NCBI GenBank assembly: GCA_900546115.1
Contig: URBQ01000055.1
Span: 1-5,656 of the forward strand
Reading direction: 5' to 3'
DNA from: an uncultured Collinsella sp.
Lineage (GTDB): Bacteria > Actinomycetota > Coriobacteriia > Coriobacteriales > Coriobacteriaceae
Length of the DNA stretch: 5,656 nucleotides
In this document: positions 1 through 5,422 of the stretch, in pieces
Layout of the letters: every line of letters starts with the position of its first letter
Numbering within the stretch: position 1 is the stretch's first letter
The notes under the pieces: generated by a model
Seen by the model: the letters and a program-made list of their open reading frames with translations, nothing else
Told to the model about the DNA's origin: nothing
Databases searched by the model: none
Made by a program: the position numbers and the translations under genes

Positions 1-477
1 GGGGACGTCCAGCAGCCGCTGGTTGGAGGAGCCGCGAAAGCGCAGGGAGATGTCCCTGAGAGCCTCCACAAATTCCCCATCCACCAGCACGTCCACCAGG
101 GAGAGCAGCGCGCCGGTGGCCTCGCAGCGGGCGCGGCTCTGCCCGGTCAGCTCCTCCCAGGTGTAGCCGGAAAAGGCCCACACGGTCTTGTCCGGGAGCT
201 GCTGCCGCAGGCGGTGGAGGAAGGGGAGCAGGGCGCGCTGGTTGTCCGGCTCGAAGGGCTCGCCCCCCAGCAGGGTAAGCCCGCTGATGTAGGGACGGTC
301 CAGGGCCTCCAGAAGCGCCTCCTCGGTCTCGGCGGCAAAGGGCTGGCCATAGCGGAAGTCCCAGGTCTGGGGCTGGAAGCAGCCCTTGCAGCGGTGGGTG
401 CAGCCCGAGACAAAGAGGGTCACCCGCACCCCGGTGCCGTTGGCGATGTCGCAGGGCTTGATGCTGCCATAGTACAC
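1..477 (-). CDS. nrdG: Anaerobic ribonucleoside-triphosphate reductase activating protein (NrdG), 3' end off the window
   Basis: This cytosolic radical-SAM enzyme activates NrdD: it reductively cleaves S-adenosylmethionine at a 4Fe-4S cluster and abstracts a hydrogen from the NrdD glycine. The window shows 159 residues with no stop. Seen directly: the family opening IKPCDIANGTGVRVTLFVSGC (residues 6-26, given by its key residues C9, N13, G14, G16, R18), the cluster motif C26-x3-C30-x2-C33 (CTHRCKGC), the SAM-binding GGEPF at 71-75, FSGYTWEEL at 102-110, and the C-terminal RFRGSSNQR at 146-154. Family members are usually about 150-180 residues, so only a few residues should be missing. The start is GTG at 475-477. 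I chose it because a GGAGGG ribosome site sits 8 nt upstream and because family members begin a few residues before the IKPCDIANG motif. It lies 14 nt downstream of nrdD in the same direction, so the two are probably cotranscribed. Odd point: this stretch is about 68% GC and CpG-poor, unlike the two other genes here. Confidence 0.96.
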   Translation of the reverse strand, partial: MYYGSIKPCDIANGTGVRVTLFVSGCTHRCKGCFQPQTWDFRYGQPFAAETEEALLEALDRPYISGLTLLGGEPFEPDNQRALLPFLHRLRQQLPDKTVWAFSGYTWEELTGQSRARCEATGALLSLVDVLVDGEFVEALRDISLRFRGSSNQRLLDVP

Positions 478-485
478 TGGAACCG

Positions 486-494
486 CCCTCCTTA
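486..494 (-). promoter_or_regulatory. nrdG ribosome binding site fused to the nrdD stop codon
   Basis: On the minus strand the nrdD stop codon TAA (492-494) runs directly into GGAGGG (486-491), giving TAAGGAGGG, close to a full match to the 16S rRNA 3' end. It ends 8 nt before the GTG start of nrdG. Inference: ribosomes terminating on nrdD sit on the nrdG ribosome site, which suggests translational coupling and could offset the weaker GTG start. Confidence 0.8.
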
Positions 495-2714
495 CAGGTG
501 GAGCACCCGCTCCTTGATCTCCTGGGTGCGGCCCTGGTTCCAGAACTGGGTACCGATGTAGCCGCACGTACGACGAGCGACGTTCATCTTCTCCTGGTCT
601 CGGTTGCCGCAGTTGGGGCACTCCCACACCAGCTTGCCATCGTCCTCAACAATCTTGATCTCGCCATCGTAGCCGCACACCTGGCAGTAGTCGCTCTTGG
701 TGTTGAGCTCGGCGTACATGATGTTGTCGTAGATGTACTGCATCACGCGAATGACAGCCTTGAGGTTGTCCTGCATGTTGGGAACCTCAACGTAGGAGAT
801 AGCACCGCCCGGCGAAAGCTGCTGGAACATGCCCTCAAACTTAAGCTTGTCGAAAGCATCAATCTCCTCGGACACGTGGACGTGATAGCTGTTGGTAATG
901 TAGCCCTTGTCCGTCACGCCCGGAATAATGCCAAAACGACGCTGCAGGCACTTGGCGAACTTGTAGGTCGTCGACTCCAACGGCGTACCGTACAGCGAGA
1001 AATCGATATCGCTTTCGGCCTTCCACTCGGCGCACTTGTCGTTCATGCGCTGCATGACGGCCATGGCAAACGGCGTGCCTTCCTTCTCGGTGTGGCTGTG
1101 GCCCGTCATGTACTTGACGCACTCATACAGGCCAGCATAGCCCAGGCTGATGGTAGAGTATCCGCCCACGAGCAGTTTGTCGATCGTCTCGCCCTTCTTC
1201 AGACGAGCGAGGGCGCCGTACTGCCACAAAATCGGTGCGGCATCCGAAAGCGTACCCATCAGGCGCTCATGACGGCACAGCAGGGCACGGTGGCACAGCT
1301 CAAGGCGCTCGTCGAAGATCTTCCAGAACTTGTCCATGTCCTGATGCGAGCTCAGCGCGACATCGGGCAGGTTGATGGTCACAACACCCTGGTTAAAGCG
1401 GCCATAGTACTTAGGTTTGGTCGGGTCATAGTTCAGCGCGTTGGCGACATTGTTAAAGCCGTTGCCCGAGCGGTCGGGCGTCAAGAAGCTGCGGCAACCC
1501 ATGCAGGTGTAGCAATCGCCGTTGCCGGCGGTCTCGCCCTTAGACAGCTTGAGCTCGCGCATCTTCTTCTCGGAGATGTAGTCGGGCACCATGCGCTTGG
1601 CGGTGCACTTGGCAGCCAGCTGGGTCAGGTAGAAGTACGGGGAATTCTCGTGAACGTTATCGTCCTCGAGTACATAGATAAGCTTGGGGAATGCCGGGGT
1701 AATCCACACGCCGGCTTCGTTCTTAACGCCCTCGTAGCGCTGACGAAGCGTCTCCTCCACGATCATGGCAAGGTCGTGCTTCTCCTGCGCTGAGCGAGCC
1801 TCGTTGAGATACATGAAGACCGTCACGAACGGCGCTTGGCCGTTGGTGGTCATAAGGGTCACGACCTGATACTGAATCGTCTGGACGCCGCGACGGATCT
1901 CGTCACGCAGGCGGTCCTCAACAACCTCGCGGACCTTTTCGGGAGATGCGGAAACGCCGAGCTCCTCGAGCTCGCGGGCGACCTCGCCGCGAATCTTTTG
2001 ACGGCTCACCTCGACGAACGGGGCAAGATGGGTCAGCGAAATCGACTGGCCACCGTACTGGGAGGAAGCAACCTGGGCGATGATCTGCGTCGCGATGTTG
2101 CAAGCCGTCGAGAAGCTGTGCGGCTTCTCAATCAGCGTACCCGAGATAACAGTACCGTTCTGGAGCATATCCTCCAGGTTCACCAGGTCGCAGTTATGCA
2201 TGTGCTGGGCAAAGTAGTCCGAATCATGGAAGTGGATCAGACCCTCATTGTGAGCATCCACGATCTCCTGGGGCAGCAGCACACGCTGAGTCAGGTCCTT
2301 GGAAATCTCGCCGGCCATGTAGTCACGCTGAACGGAATTGACGGTCGGGTTCTTGTTGGAGTTCTCCTGCTTGACCTCTTCGTTGTTGCACTCGATGAGC
2401 GACAGAATCTTGTCGTCGGTCGTGTTCTTCTGGCGCTTCAGGCTCTGAACATAGCGATAGATGATGTAATGGCGAGCGACCTCGTAGCAGTCGAGACGCA
2501 TGATCTCGTCCTCGACCAGATCCTGAATCTCCTCGACCGACACGGTGTGGCCCGCGTTCTCGCATGCCTCGGCGACGTTTTGCGCCGCATAAACCACCTG
2601 GCGGTCGGTAAGACGAGAGCCCTCCTCGACCTCCAAGTTGGCGGCGCGAATCGCATTGACGATCTTATCGATGTCAAAGACAACCTCGGTGCCGCTGCGC
2701 TTGATGATCTTCAT
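492..2714 (-). CDS. nrdD: Anaerobic (class III) ribonucleoside-triphosphate reductase, NrdD
   Basis: This is a cytosolic glycyl-radical enzyme that reduces ribonucleoside triphosphates to deoxyribonucleotides without oxygen. It has 740 residues, a normal family length. Domains in order: N-terminal ATP-cone (about residues 1-95, starting MKIIKRSGTEVVFDIDKI), which senses ATP/dATP for allosteric control; the ten-stranded barrel with the thiyl-radical cysteine in HMHNCDLVNL (C175) and the partner cysteine in MGCRSF (C407); a C-terminal zinc site from CQVC (C677, C680) and CPNC (C699, C702); and the glycyl-radical motif RRTCGYIG with G718. The presence of C407 points to the formate-dependent subgroup, by family knowledge. 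Start choice: an upstream in-frame ATG at 2742-2744 would add ten basic residues (MRLRRERGKR) but lacks a ribosome site. ATG at 2712-2714 has AAAGAGG 7 nt upstream and matches the usual ATP-cone start. nrdG follows after 14 nt. The body is about 56% GC by hand count over 661-1140, lower than both neighbouring genes, which may reflect codon bias in a highly expressed gene. Confidence 0.98.
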   Translation of the reverse strand: MKIIKRSGTEVVFDIDKIVNAIRAANLEVEEGSRLTDRQVVYAAQNVAEACENAGHTVSVEEIQDLVEDEIMRLDCYEVARHYIIYRYVQSLKRQKNTTDDKILSLIECNNEEVKQENSNKNPTVNSVQRDYMAGEISKDLTQRVLLPQEIVDAHNEGLIHFHDSDYFAQHMHNCDLVNLEDMLQNGTVISGTLIEKPHSFSTACNIATQIIAQVASSQYGGQSISLTHLAPFVEVSRQKIRGEVARELEELGVSASPEKVREVVEDRLRDEIRRGVQTIQYQVVTLMTTNGQAPFVTVFMYLNEARSAQEKHDLAMIVEETLRQRYEGVKNEAGVWITPAFPKLIYVLEDDNVHENSPYFYLTQLAAKCTAKRMVPDYISEKKMRELKLSKGETAGNGDCYTCMGCRSFLTPDRSGNGFNNVANALNYDPTKPKYYGRFNQGVVTINLPDVALSSHQDMDKFWKIFDERLELCHRALLCRHERLMGTLSDAAPILWQYGALARLKKGETIDKLLVGGYSTISLGYAGLYECVKYMTGHSHTEKEGTPFAMAVMQRMNDKCAEWKAESDIDFSLYGTPLESTTYKFAKCLQRRFGIIPGVTDKGYITNSYHVHVSEEIDAFDKLKFEGMFQQLSPGGAISYVEVPNMQDNLKAVIRVMQYIYDNIMYAELNTKSDYCQVCGYDGEIKIVEDDGKLVWECPNCGNRDQEKMNVARRTCGYIGTQFWNQGRTQEIKERVLHL

Positions 2715-2935
2715 CCTCTTGCCTCTTTCGCGTCGTAGCCTCATTGCGCTTCAGAGCCAAACGATGCCCGGCAGGGCCTGTCCCTGTCTTGCGGCGCCGT
2801 CGCGCAATCTGTGTTCTCGATAAACCATAAGCCTCCATGCGGACATTCCCAGAAGCCGATCAAGCGGCTCAAGGACACGTTCAAAAGAGGCAGTTAAGGT
2901 CTTCGTTCTCTGTCCGCCATCTATCATACGACAAA
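2715..2935 (-). other. Long nrdD 5' leader, with a possible 25-codon upstream ORF
   Basis: If the promoter at 2942-2971 is right, transcription starts near 2935, giving a leader of about 220 nt before the nrdD ATG. Within it, ATG at 2826-2828 opens a 25-codon frame ending at TGA 2751-2753, 36 nt before nrdD. It is preceded by GGAGG at only 3 nt, closer than ideal. A short inverted repeat, CAGGG-ACAGG-CCCTG, lies inside this frame (2772-2786). I do not recognise a riboswitch or an amino-acid-run leader peptide. The other small frames here (for example 2751-2942, which begins in the -10 box) look spurious. Confidence 0.35.
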
Positions 2936-2939
2936 GAGG

Positions 2940-2955
2940 CATCTATATCCTGTAT
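2940..2955 (-). promoter_or_regulatory. NrdR box, promoter-proximal (overlaps -10)
   Basis: Read on the minus strand the site is ATACAGGATATAGATG, which matches the published NrdR consensus acaCwAtATaTwGwgt at 11 of 16 positions, including the ATaTwGw core half. On its own it would be weak. Its support is its exact spacing of 32 bp from a near-perfect box, the usual arrangement of tandem NrdR boxes. It contains the predicted -10 hexamer, so binding would block RNA polymerase. Confidence 0.7.
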
Positions 2956-2971
2956 TCTTTTTTTAGGTCAA
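2942..2971 (-). promoter_or_regulatory. Predicted sigma-70-type promoter of nrdDG
   Basis: On the minus strand, -35 TTGACC (2966-2971, 5 of 6 to TTGACA) is followed by an 18-nt spacer and -10 TATAGA (2942-2947, 4 of 6 to TATAAT), with an A-rich spacer. The -35 lies exactly in the gap between the two NrdR boxes and the -10 lies inside the proximal box, an arrangement that explains repression by NrdR. The -10 is imperfect and the 18-nt spacer is slightly long, so the assignment leans partly on context. Confidence 0.6.
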
Positions 2972-2987
2972 ACACAACATATAGTGT
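2972..2987 (-). promoter_or_regulatory. NrdR box, promoter-distal (near-consensus)
   Basis: The minus-strand site ACACTATATGTTGTGT matches the NrdR consensus acaCwAtATaTwGwgt at 15 of 16 positions; only position 10 differs (G for A). NrdR is a zinc-ribbon/ATP-cone repressor that binds tandem boxes upstream of ribonucleotide reductase operons when dATP/ATP signals sufficiency. The gap to the partner box is 16 bp, so the centres are 32 bp apart, about three helical turns. Its position just upstream of the -35 of an nrdD promoter makes the call strong. Confidence 0.88.
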
Positions 2988-3349
2988 TTCAGCAGGTCAA
3001 AGCAATTAGTCATTTTGCAGACGCATTAAAAATGAAGGGCTCTTGGCAGAGTGCTAAAACGTTATCAGCTCGACTACCTGCACGGCAGTTTTGAAACCCC
3101 CTCAACCGCGCCGCTGACAAATCCTACCAAAACCAAGCCGCTCACGCCAAAAGAATCCAAAAGATTATGCTTGACCAACATGTTGCGGTCGTGCCTTGCC
3201 GAGCCTCATGCAACCGCGGCACGAATCCTTGAAAGATATGTGTATGCAAACGGAGAAGACGAGAGTTTCCTCGGATGACTACTGAGAAGCATCCCGGAAG
3301 ATCAAAAACTCGAAATTTGGTGACGTATTTGGCGACCCATTTGGCGACC
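2988..3349. other. Intergenic stretch without a recognisable gene; one weak 75-codon ORF
   Basis: Between the nrdD operator and the tRNA terminator I find no recognisable gene. By hand count 3001-3300 is about 49% GC, lower than nrdD (about 56%) and the glucosidase (about 66%). The longest frame is on the plus strand, 3051-3278, with GTG start and 75 codons. It ends in a fairly natural-looking segment (LTNMLRSCLAEPHATAARIL, then ERYVYANGEDESFLG), but it has no clear ribosome site, opposes the surrounding transcription and resembles no family I know. It could be a decayed gene fragment. Another small frame begins at ATG 3275 in an ATGA overlap with its stop, but it reads through the tandem repeats and the tRNA terminator, so I do not call it. 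Confidence 0.5.
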
Positions 3350-3350
3350 A
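3315..3350. repeat. Three tandem 12-bp repeats, ATTTGGYGACNN
   Basis: Three head-to-tail units read ATTTGGTGACGT (3315-3326), ATTTGGCGACCC (3327-3338) and ATTTGGCGACCA (3339-3350) on the plus strand. The shared part is ATTTGG-T/C-GAC. They end exactly where the U-tract of the tRNA terminator ends. On the minus strand the unit contains CACCAAAT or CGCCAAAT, and the 3' end of tRNA-Val reads CACCAAAT too (3391-3398). Short direct repeats near a tRNA 3' end can be arm-type integrase sites or a scar of integration, but no integrase gene is visible here. Confidence 0.75.
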
Positions 3351-3385
3351 AAACAAAACAGCCCAGAGGCGATGCCTCTGAGCTG
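3350..3385 (-). terminator. Rho-independent terminator of the tRNA unit
   Basis: On the minus strand the hairpin is CAGC-T-CAGAGGC, loop ATC, GCCTCTG-G-GCTG: a 12-bp stem with one internal U-G wobble and a 3-nt loop. It is followed immediately by TTTTGTTTT (3350-3358). It begins 8 nt after the CCA end of tRNA-Val, so it ends the Gly-Val tRNA transcript and isolates it from the nrdD promoter downstream. Confidence 0.93.
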
Positions 3386-3393
3386 CGAACATT

Positions 3394-3468
3394 TGGTGGG
3401 CGTTAGAAGATTTGAACTTCTGACCTCTTCCGTGTCAGGGAAGCGCTCTCCCCCTGAGCTAAACGCCC
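3394..3468 (-). tRNA. tRNA-Val (anticodon GAC)
   Basis: 75 nt including an encoded CCA. The cloverleaf folds cleanly on the minus strand: acceptor GGGCGTT/AACGCCC (7 of 7 pairs), D stem GCTC/GAGC, anticodon stem CTTCC/GGAAG with loop CTGACAC (anticodon GAC, reading GUC valine codons), and T stem AGAAG/CTTCT with loop TTCAAAT, then discriminator A and CCA. It follows tRNA-Gly after 3 nt and precedes the terminator. Confidence 0.97.
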
Positions 3469-3471
3469 AAA

Positions 3472-3547
3472 TGGAGCGGACAACGGGGCTCGAACCCGCG
3501 ACCCCAACCTTGGCAAGGTTGTGCTCTACCAACTGAGCCATGTCCGC
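3472..3547 (-). tRNA. tRNA-Gly (anticodon GCC)
   Basis: 76 nt including an encoded CCA. Minus-strand fold: acceptor GCGGACA/TGTCCGC (7 of 7 pairs), D stem GCTC/GAGC, anticodon stem CAACC/GGTTG with loop TTGCCAA (anticodon GCC, reading GGC/GGU glycine codons), and T stem GCGGG/CCCGT with loop TTCGAGC, whose last pair is G-U, then discriminator T and CCA. It is the first gene of a two-tRNA unit; the promoter lies just upstream. Confidence 0.97.
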
Positions 3548-3559
3548 CTGCGAGGATTT

Positions 3560-3588
3560 AATATACGGGATGATCCACCCAAATGCAA
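3560..3588 (-). promoter_or_regulatory. Promoter of the tRNA-Gly/tRNA-Val unit
   Basis: On the minus strand, -35 TTGCAT (3583-3588, 4 of 6) and -10 TATATT (3560-3565, 5 of 6) are separated by exactly 17 nt. The -10 lies 12 nt before the mature tRNA-Gly 5' end, leaving a very short leader for RNase P. Directly upstream of the -35 is an A/T-tract region (3588-3611, with runs AAAACTTTT and AAAAAAAG) that resembles an UP element, as often seen at strong stable-RNA promoters. Confidence 0.85.
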
Positions 3589-3616
3589 GAACTTTTTTTG
3601 AAAAGTTTTGCGACGC

Positions 3617-3635
3617 CCTCGCGAACCTCGCGAAG
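3617..3635 (-). terminator. GC-rich hairpin downstream of the glucosidase gene, possible weak terminator
   Basis: On the minus strand CTTCGCGA-GGT-TCGCGAGG forms an 8-bp stem with one U-G wobble and a 3-nt loop, 53 nt past the glucosidase stop codon. The same bases are also a tandem 9-bp direct repeat, TTCGCGAGG twice. No U-tract follows directly; only AAAACTTTT about 10 nt further on. It may end or stabilise the glucosidase transcript, but readthrough into the tRNA unit cannot be excluded. Confidence 0.3.
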
Positions 3636-3688
3636 ACATCAGCCGCCGCGGAAGGCGCAGGCAAACGCAAGCTCGCCGCAAGAGACCC

Positions 3689-5422
3689 CTACATCTCACC
3701 GAGCATGATCCAGGCAGAGCTGTCCTGCGCGAGCTTACCGTCTGCAAGCGGTGATGAGGCGAGCAGGACCCTGCCCGCAGGCAGCTCCACGGGCGCTGCA
3801 CCGAAGTTCGTCACACACGCCCAGCCGTTGTCGCGGCGATAGGCGATGACGCCGCCCTCAGCGCCCTCGGCACCATCCGCAAGGCCGGTGCGCCCGTCAA
3901 GATCGAGCCACGCAAGATCGTTGGCGCACCCGCGCAGCTTGCGCCGCAGCCAGAGGGCGTCACGATAGAGCGCAAGCATCGATGTCGGGTCCGCTTCTTC
4001 CCTATCGGCAGCGTAATCGGAAAACCATGCAGGCTGCGGCAGATGGGGCGCCGCATCGGCGTCCGCCGGTGAAAACCCAAACGATCCGCCCTGCGCGGGA
4101 TCGTCCGCCGCCACCCACGGCAGGGGCACACGGCAGCCGTCGCGCCCCTTCTCGCGCTTCGGTCCGTGCGTATTGGTCGCAGTAGGATCTTCGAGTGCGG
4201 CCCACGGAATGTCAGCCACCTCAAAAAGGCCGAGCTCCTCACCCTGATACACGTATGCCGAGCCCGGAAGCGCCAGCTCGAGCAAAAGGGCCGCCCGCGC
4301 GCGGCGCTCGCCGAGTTCACGTTCCTCGTCATAAGACGACCCGTCGCGTAAGAGCCAGTCGAGCGCAATCTGGTGGTAGCGCGTCGCCTTGATCTGCGGC
4401 AGGGCATAGCGCGTCGCCACGCGCGGCACGTCGTGGTTGGAGAGCACCCAGGTCGAGGCGGAATCGGATTCTATAGCTGCCTTCAAGCCCTCCTCGATTG
4501 CAGCGTGCATGTCATCATAGGTCCAAGTGGCCTTGGCAAACTCAAAGTTGAATGTCTGGCCAAGCTCGCTGGGACGCGCGTAGAGATACTGGCGCTCGGG
4601 CAGCACCCACGCCTCGGCAACGGCGCTGCGTGGCGGATCATAGCGGTCGAACACGCGGCGCCACTCGCGATAGATCTCGTGGACCTCGTTGCGGTCCCAC
4701 AGCGGATGGGTGCCGTCCTCAACCATGTCATCGCCCTCGGCGAGATGCCACCGGTCGAGGTCATCGCGGTCGAGATCCTTGGCGAGACCGTGCGCCACAT
4801 CAATGCGAAAGCCATCGACGCCTCGATCGCTCCAAAACGCCAGGACGTCACAAAAGAACGCGTGAACCTCGGGGCACGACCAGTCAAAGTCCGGCTGCTC
4901 GGGCGTAAACATGTGCAGATACCACTGACCGTCCGCGACGCGCGTCCAGGCGGGGCCGCCAAAGTTGGCATTCCAATTGGTGGGAGGCAGCTCGCCGTGC
5001 TCGCCGCGACCATCGCGGAAGATATAACGGGCGCGCTCGGGCGATCCGGGGCCGGCGGCAAGAGCGGCTTTGAACCAGGGGTGCTGGTTGGACGAATGGT
5101 TGGGCACGATGTCGACGATGACCTTGATGTCGCGCGCATGAGCCGCAGCGATCATGTCATCGAAGTCATCAAGCGAGCCGAGACGTGGGTCGACATCGCA
5201 GTAGTCCGCCACATCATAGCCGCCATCGACAAGAGGCGAAGGGTAAAACGGGCTCAGCCAGATGGCCTCGATGCCCAGCTGCTCAAGATAGTCCATCTGC
5301 TGGGTAATGCCCGCGATATCGCCCAGACCCGAACCAGTCGAATCCTTAAACGAGCGCGGGTAGATCTGATAGATCGCGGCATCGGACATCCATGAGCGCG
5401 AAGAAGACTTTTCTGTAGCCAT
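3689..5422 (-). CDS. GH13 alpha-glucosidase (oligo-1,6-glucosidase/maltase type)
   Basis: This cytosolic glycoside hydrolase of the alpha-amylase family probably releases glucose from the ends of imported maltose or isomaltose-type oligosaccharides. It has 577 residues, typical of the alpha-glucosidase branch, and no signal peptide. The TIM barrel opens with AAIYQIYPRSF (14-24). Conserved regions: I DIVPNHS (104-110, H109); V QPDFDW (176-181); II GFRIDVAH (204-211) with nucleophile D208; III SAVAEAW (266-272) with acid/base E270; IV VLSNHD (326-331) with transition-state D331. QGEELG (393-398) and a C-terminal beta domain follow. Start choice: ATG at 5420-5422 has AAGGGAG about 9 nt upstream and gives the family N-terminus; the upstream in-frame ATG at 5510 adds 30 residues unlike the family and lacks a good ribosome site. 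Linkage preference is unsure: Val after the nucleophile (DV) is classically linked to alpha-1,6 activity, but DVAH is common in actinobacterial enzymes that also cut alpha-1,4 bonds. No transporter or regulator is visible beside it. Confidence 0.94.
   Translation of the reverse strand: MATEKSSSRSWMSDAAIYQIYPRSFKDSTGSGLGDIAGITQQMDYLEQLGIEAIWLSPFYPSPLVDGGYDVADYCDVDPRLGSLDDFDDMIAAAHARDIKVIVDIVPNHSSNQHPWFKAALAAGPGSPERARYIFRDGRGEHGELPPTNWNANFGGPAWTRVADGQWYLHMFTPEQPDFDWSCPEVHAFFCDVLAFWSDRGVDGFRIDVAHGLAKDLDRDDLDRWHLAEGDDMVEDGTHPLWDRNEVHEIYREWRRVFDRYDPPRSAVAEAWVLPERQYLYARPSELGQTFNFEFAKATWTYDDMHAAIEEGLKAAIESDSASTWVLSNHDVPRVATRYALPQIKATRYHQIALDWLLRDGSSYDEERELGERRARAALLLELALPGSAYVYQGEELGLFEVADIPWAALEDPTATNTHGPKREKGRDGCRVPLPWVAADDPAQGGSFGFSPADADAAPHLPQPAWFSDYAADREEADPTSMLALYRDALWLRRKLRGCANDLAWLDLDGRTGLADGAEGAEGGVIAYRRDNGWACVTNFGAAPVELPAGRVLLASSPLADGKLAQDSSAWIMLGEM

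Noticed and set aside
498..1793. 431-codon plus-strand open frame opposite nrdD
   Set aside because: It is the antisense shadow of nrdD, which has all catalytic and metal-binding motifs. The frame stays open because of GC-rich codon structure and has no recognisable domain or ribosome site.
1836..2738. 300-codon plus-strand open frame opposite the nrdD N-terminal half
   Set aside because: Antisense shadow of the ATP-cone and barrel coding sequence, with no family features of its own.
2715..2744. Upstream in-frame start for nrdD adding MRLRRERGKR
   Set aside because: No ribosome binding site precedes it and the extension is absent from the usual ATP-cone start; ATG at 2712-2714 has a well-spaced AAAGAGG.
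2965..3001. Second AGGTCAAA copy (2994-3001) as an alternative -35 for nrdD
   Set aside because: At 16-18 nt spacing the would-be -10 is TTGTGT-like, far from consensus; the copy at 2965-2972 gives a better promoter.
3302..3670. 122-codon minus-strand frame across both tRNAs
   Set aside because: It translates tRNA genes (it contains the familiar MAQLVEHNLAKVGVAGSSPVV tRNA artefact, about 20 residues) and the terminator, so it is not a protein.
4373..5395. 340-codon plus-strand open frame opposite the glucosidase
   Set aside because: Antisense shadow of a complete GH13 gene; its sequence shows no family signature.
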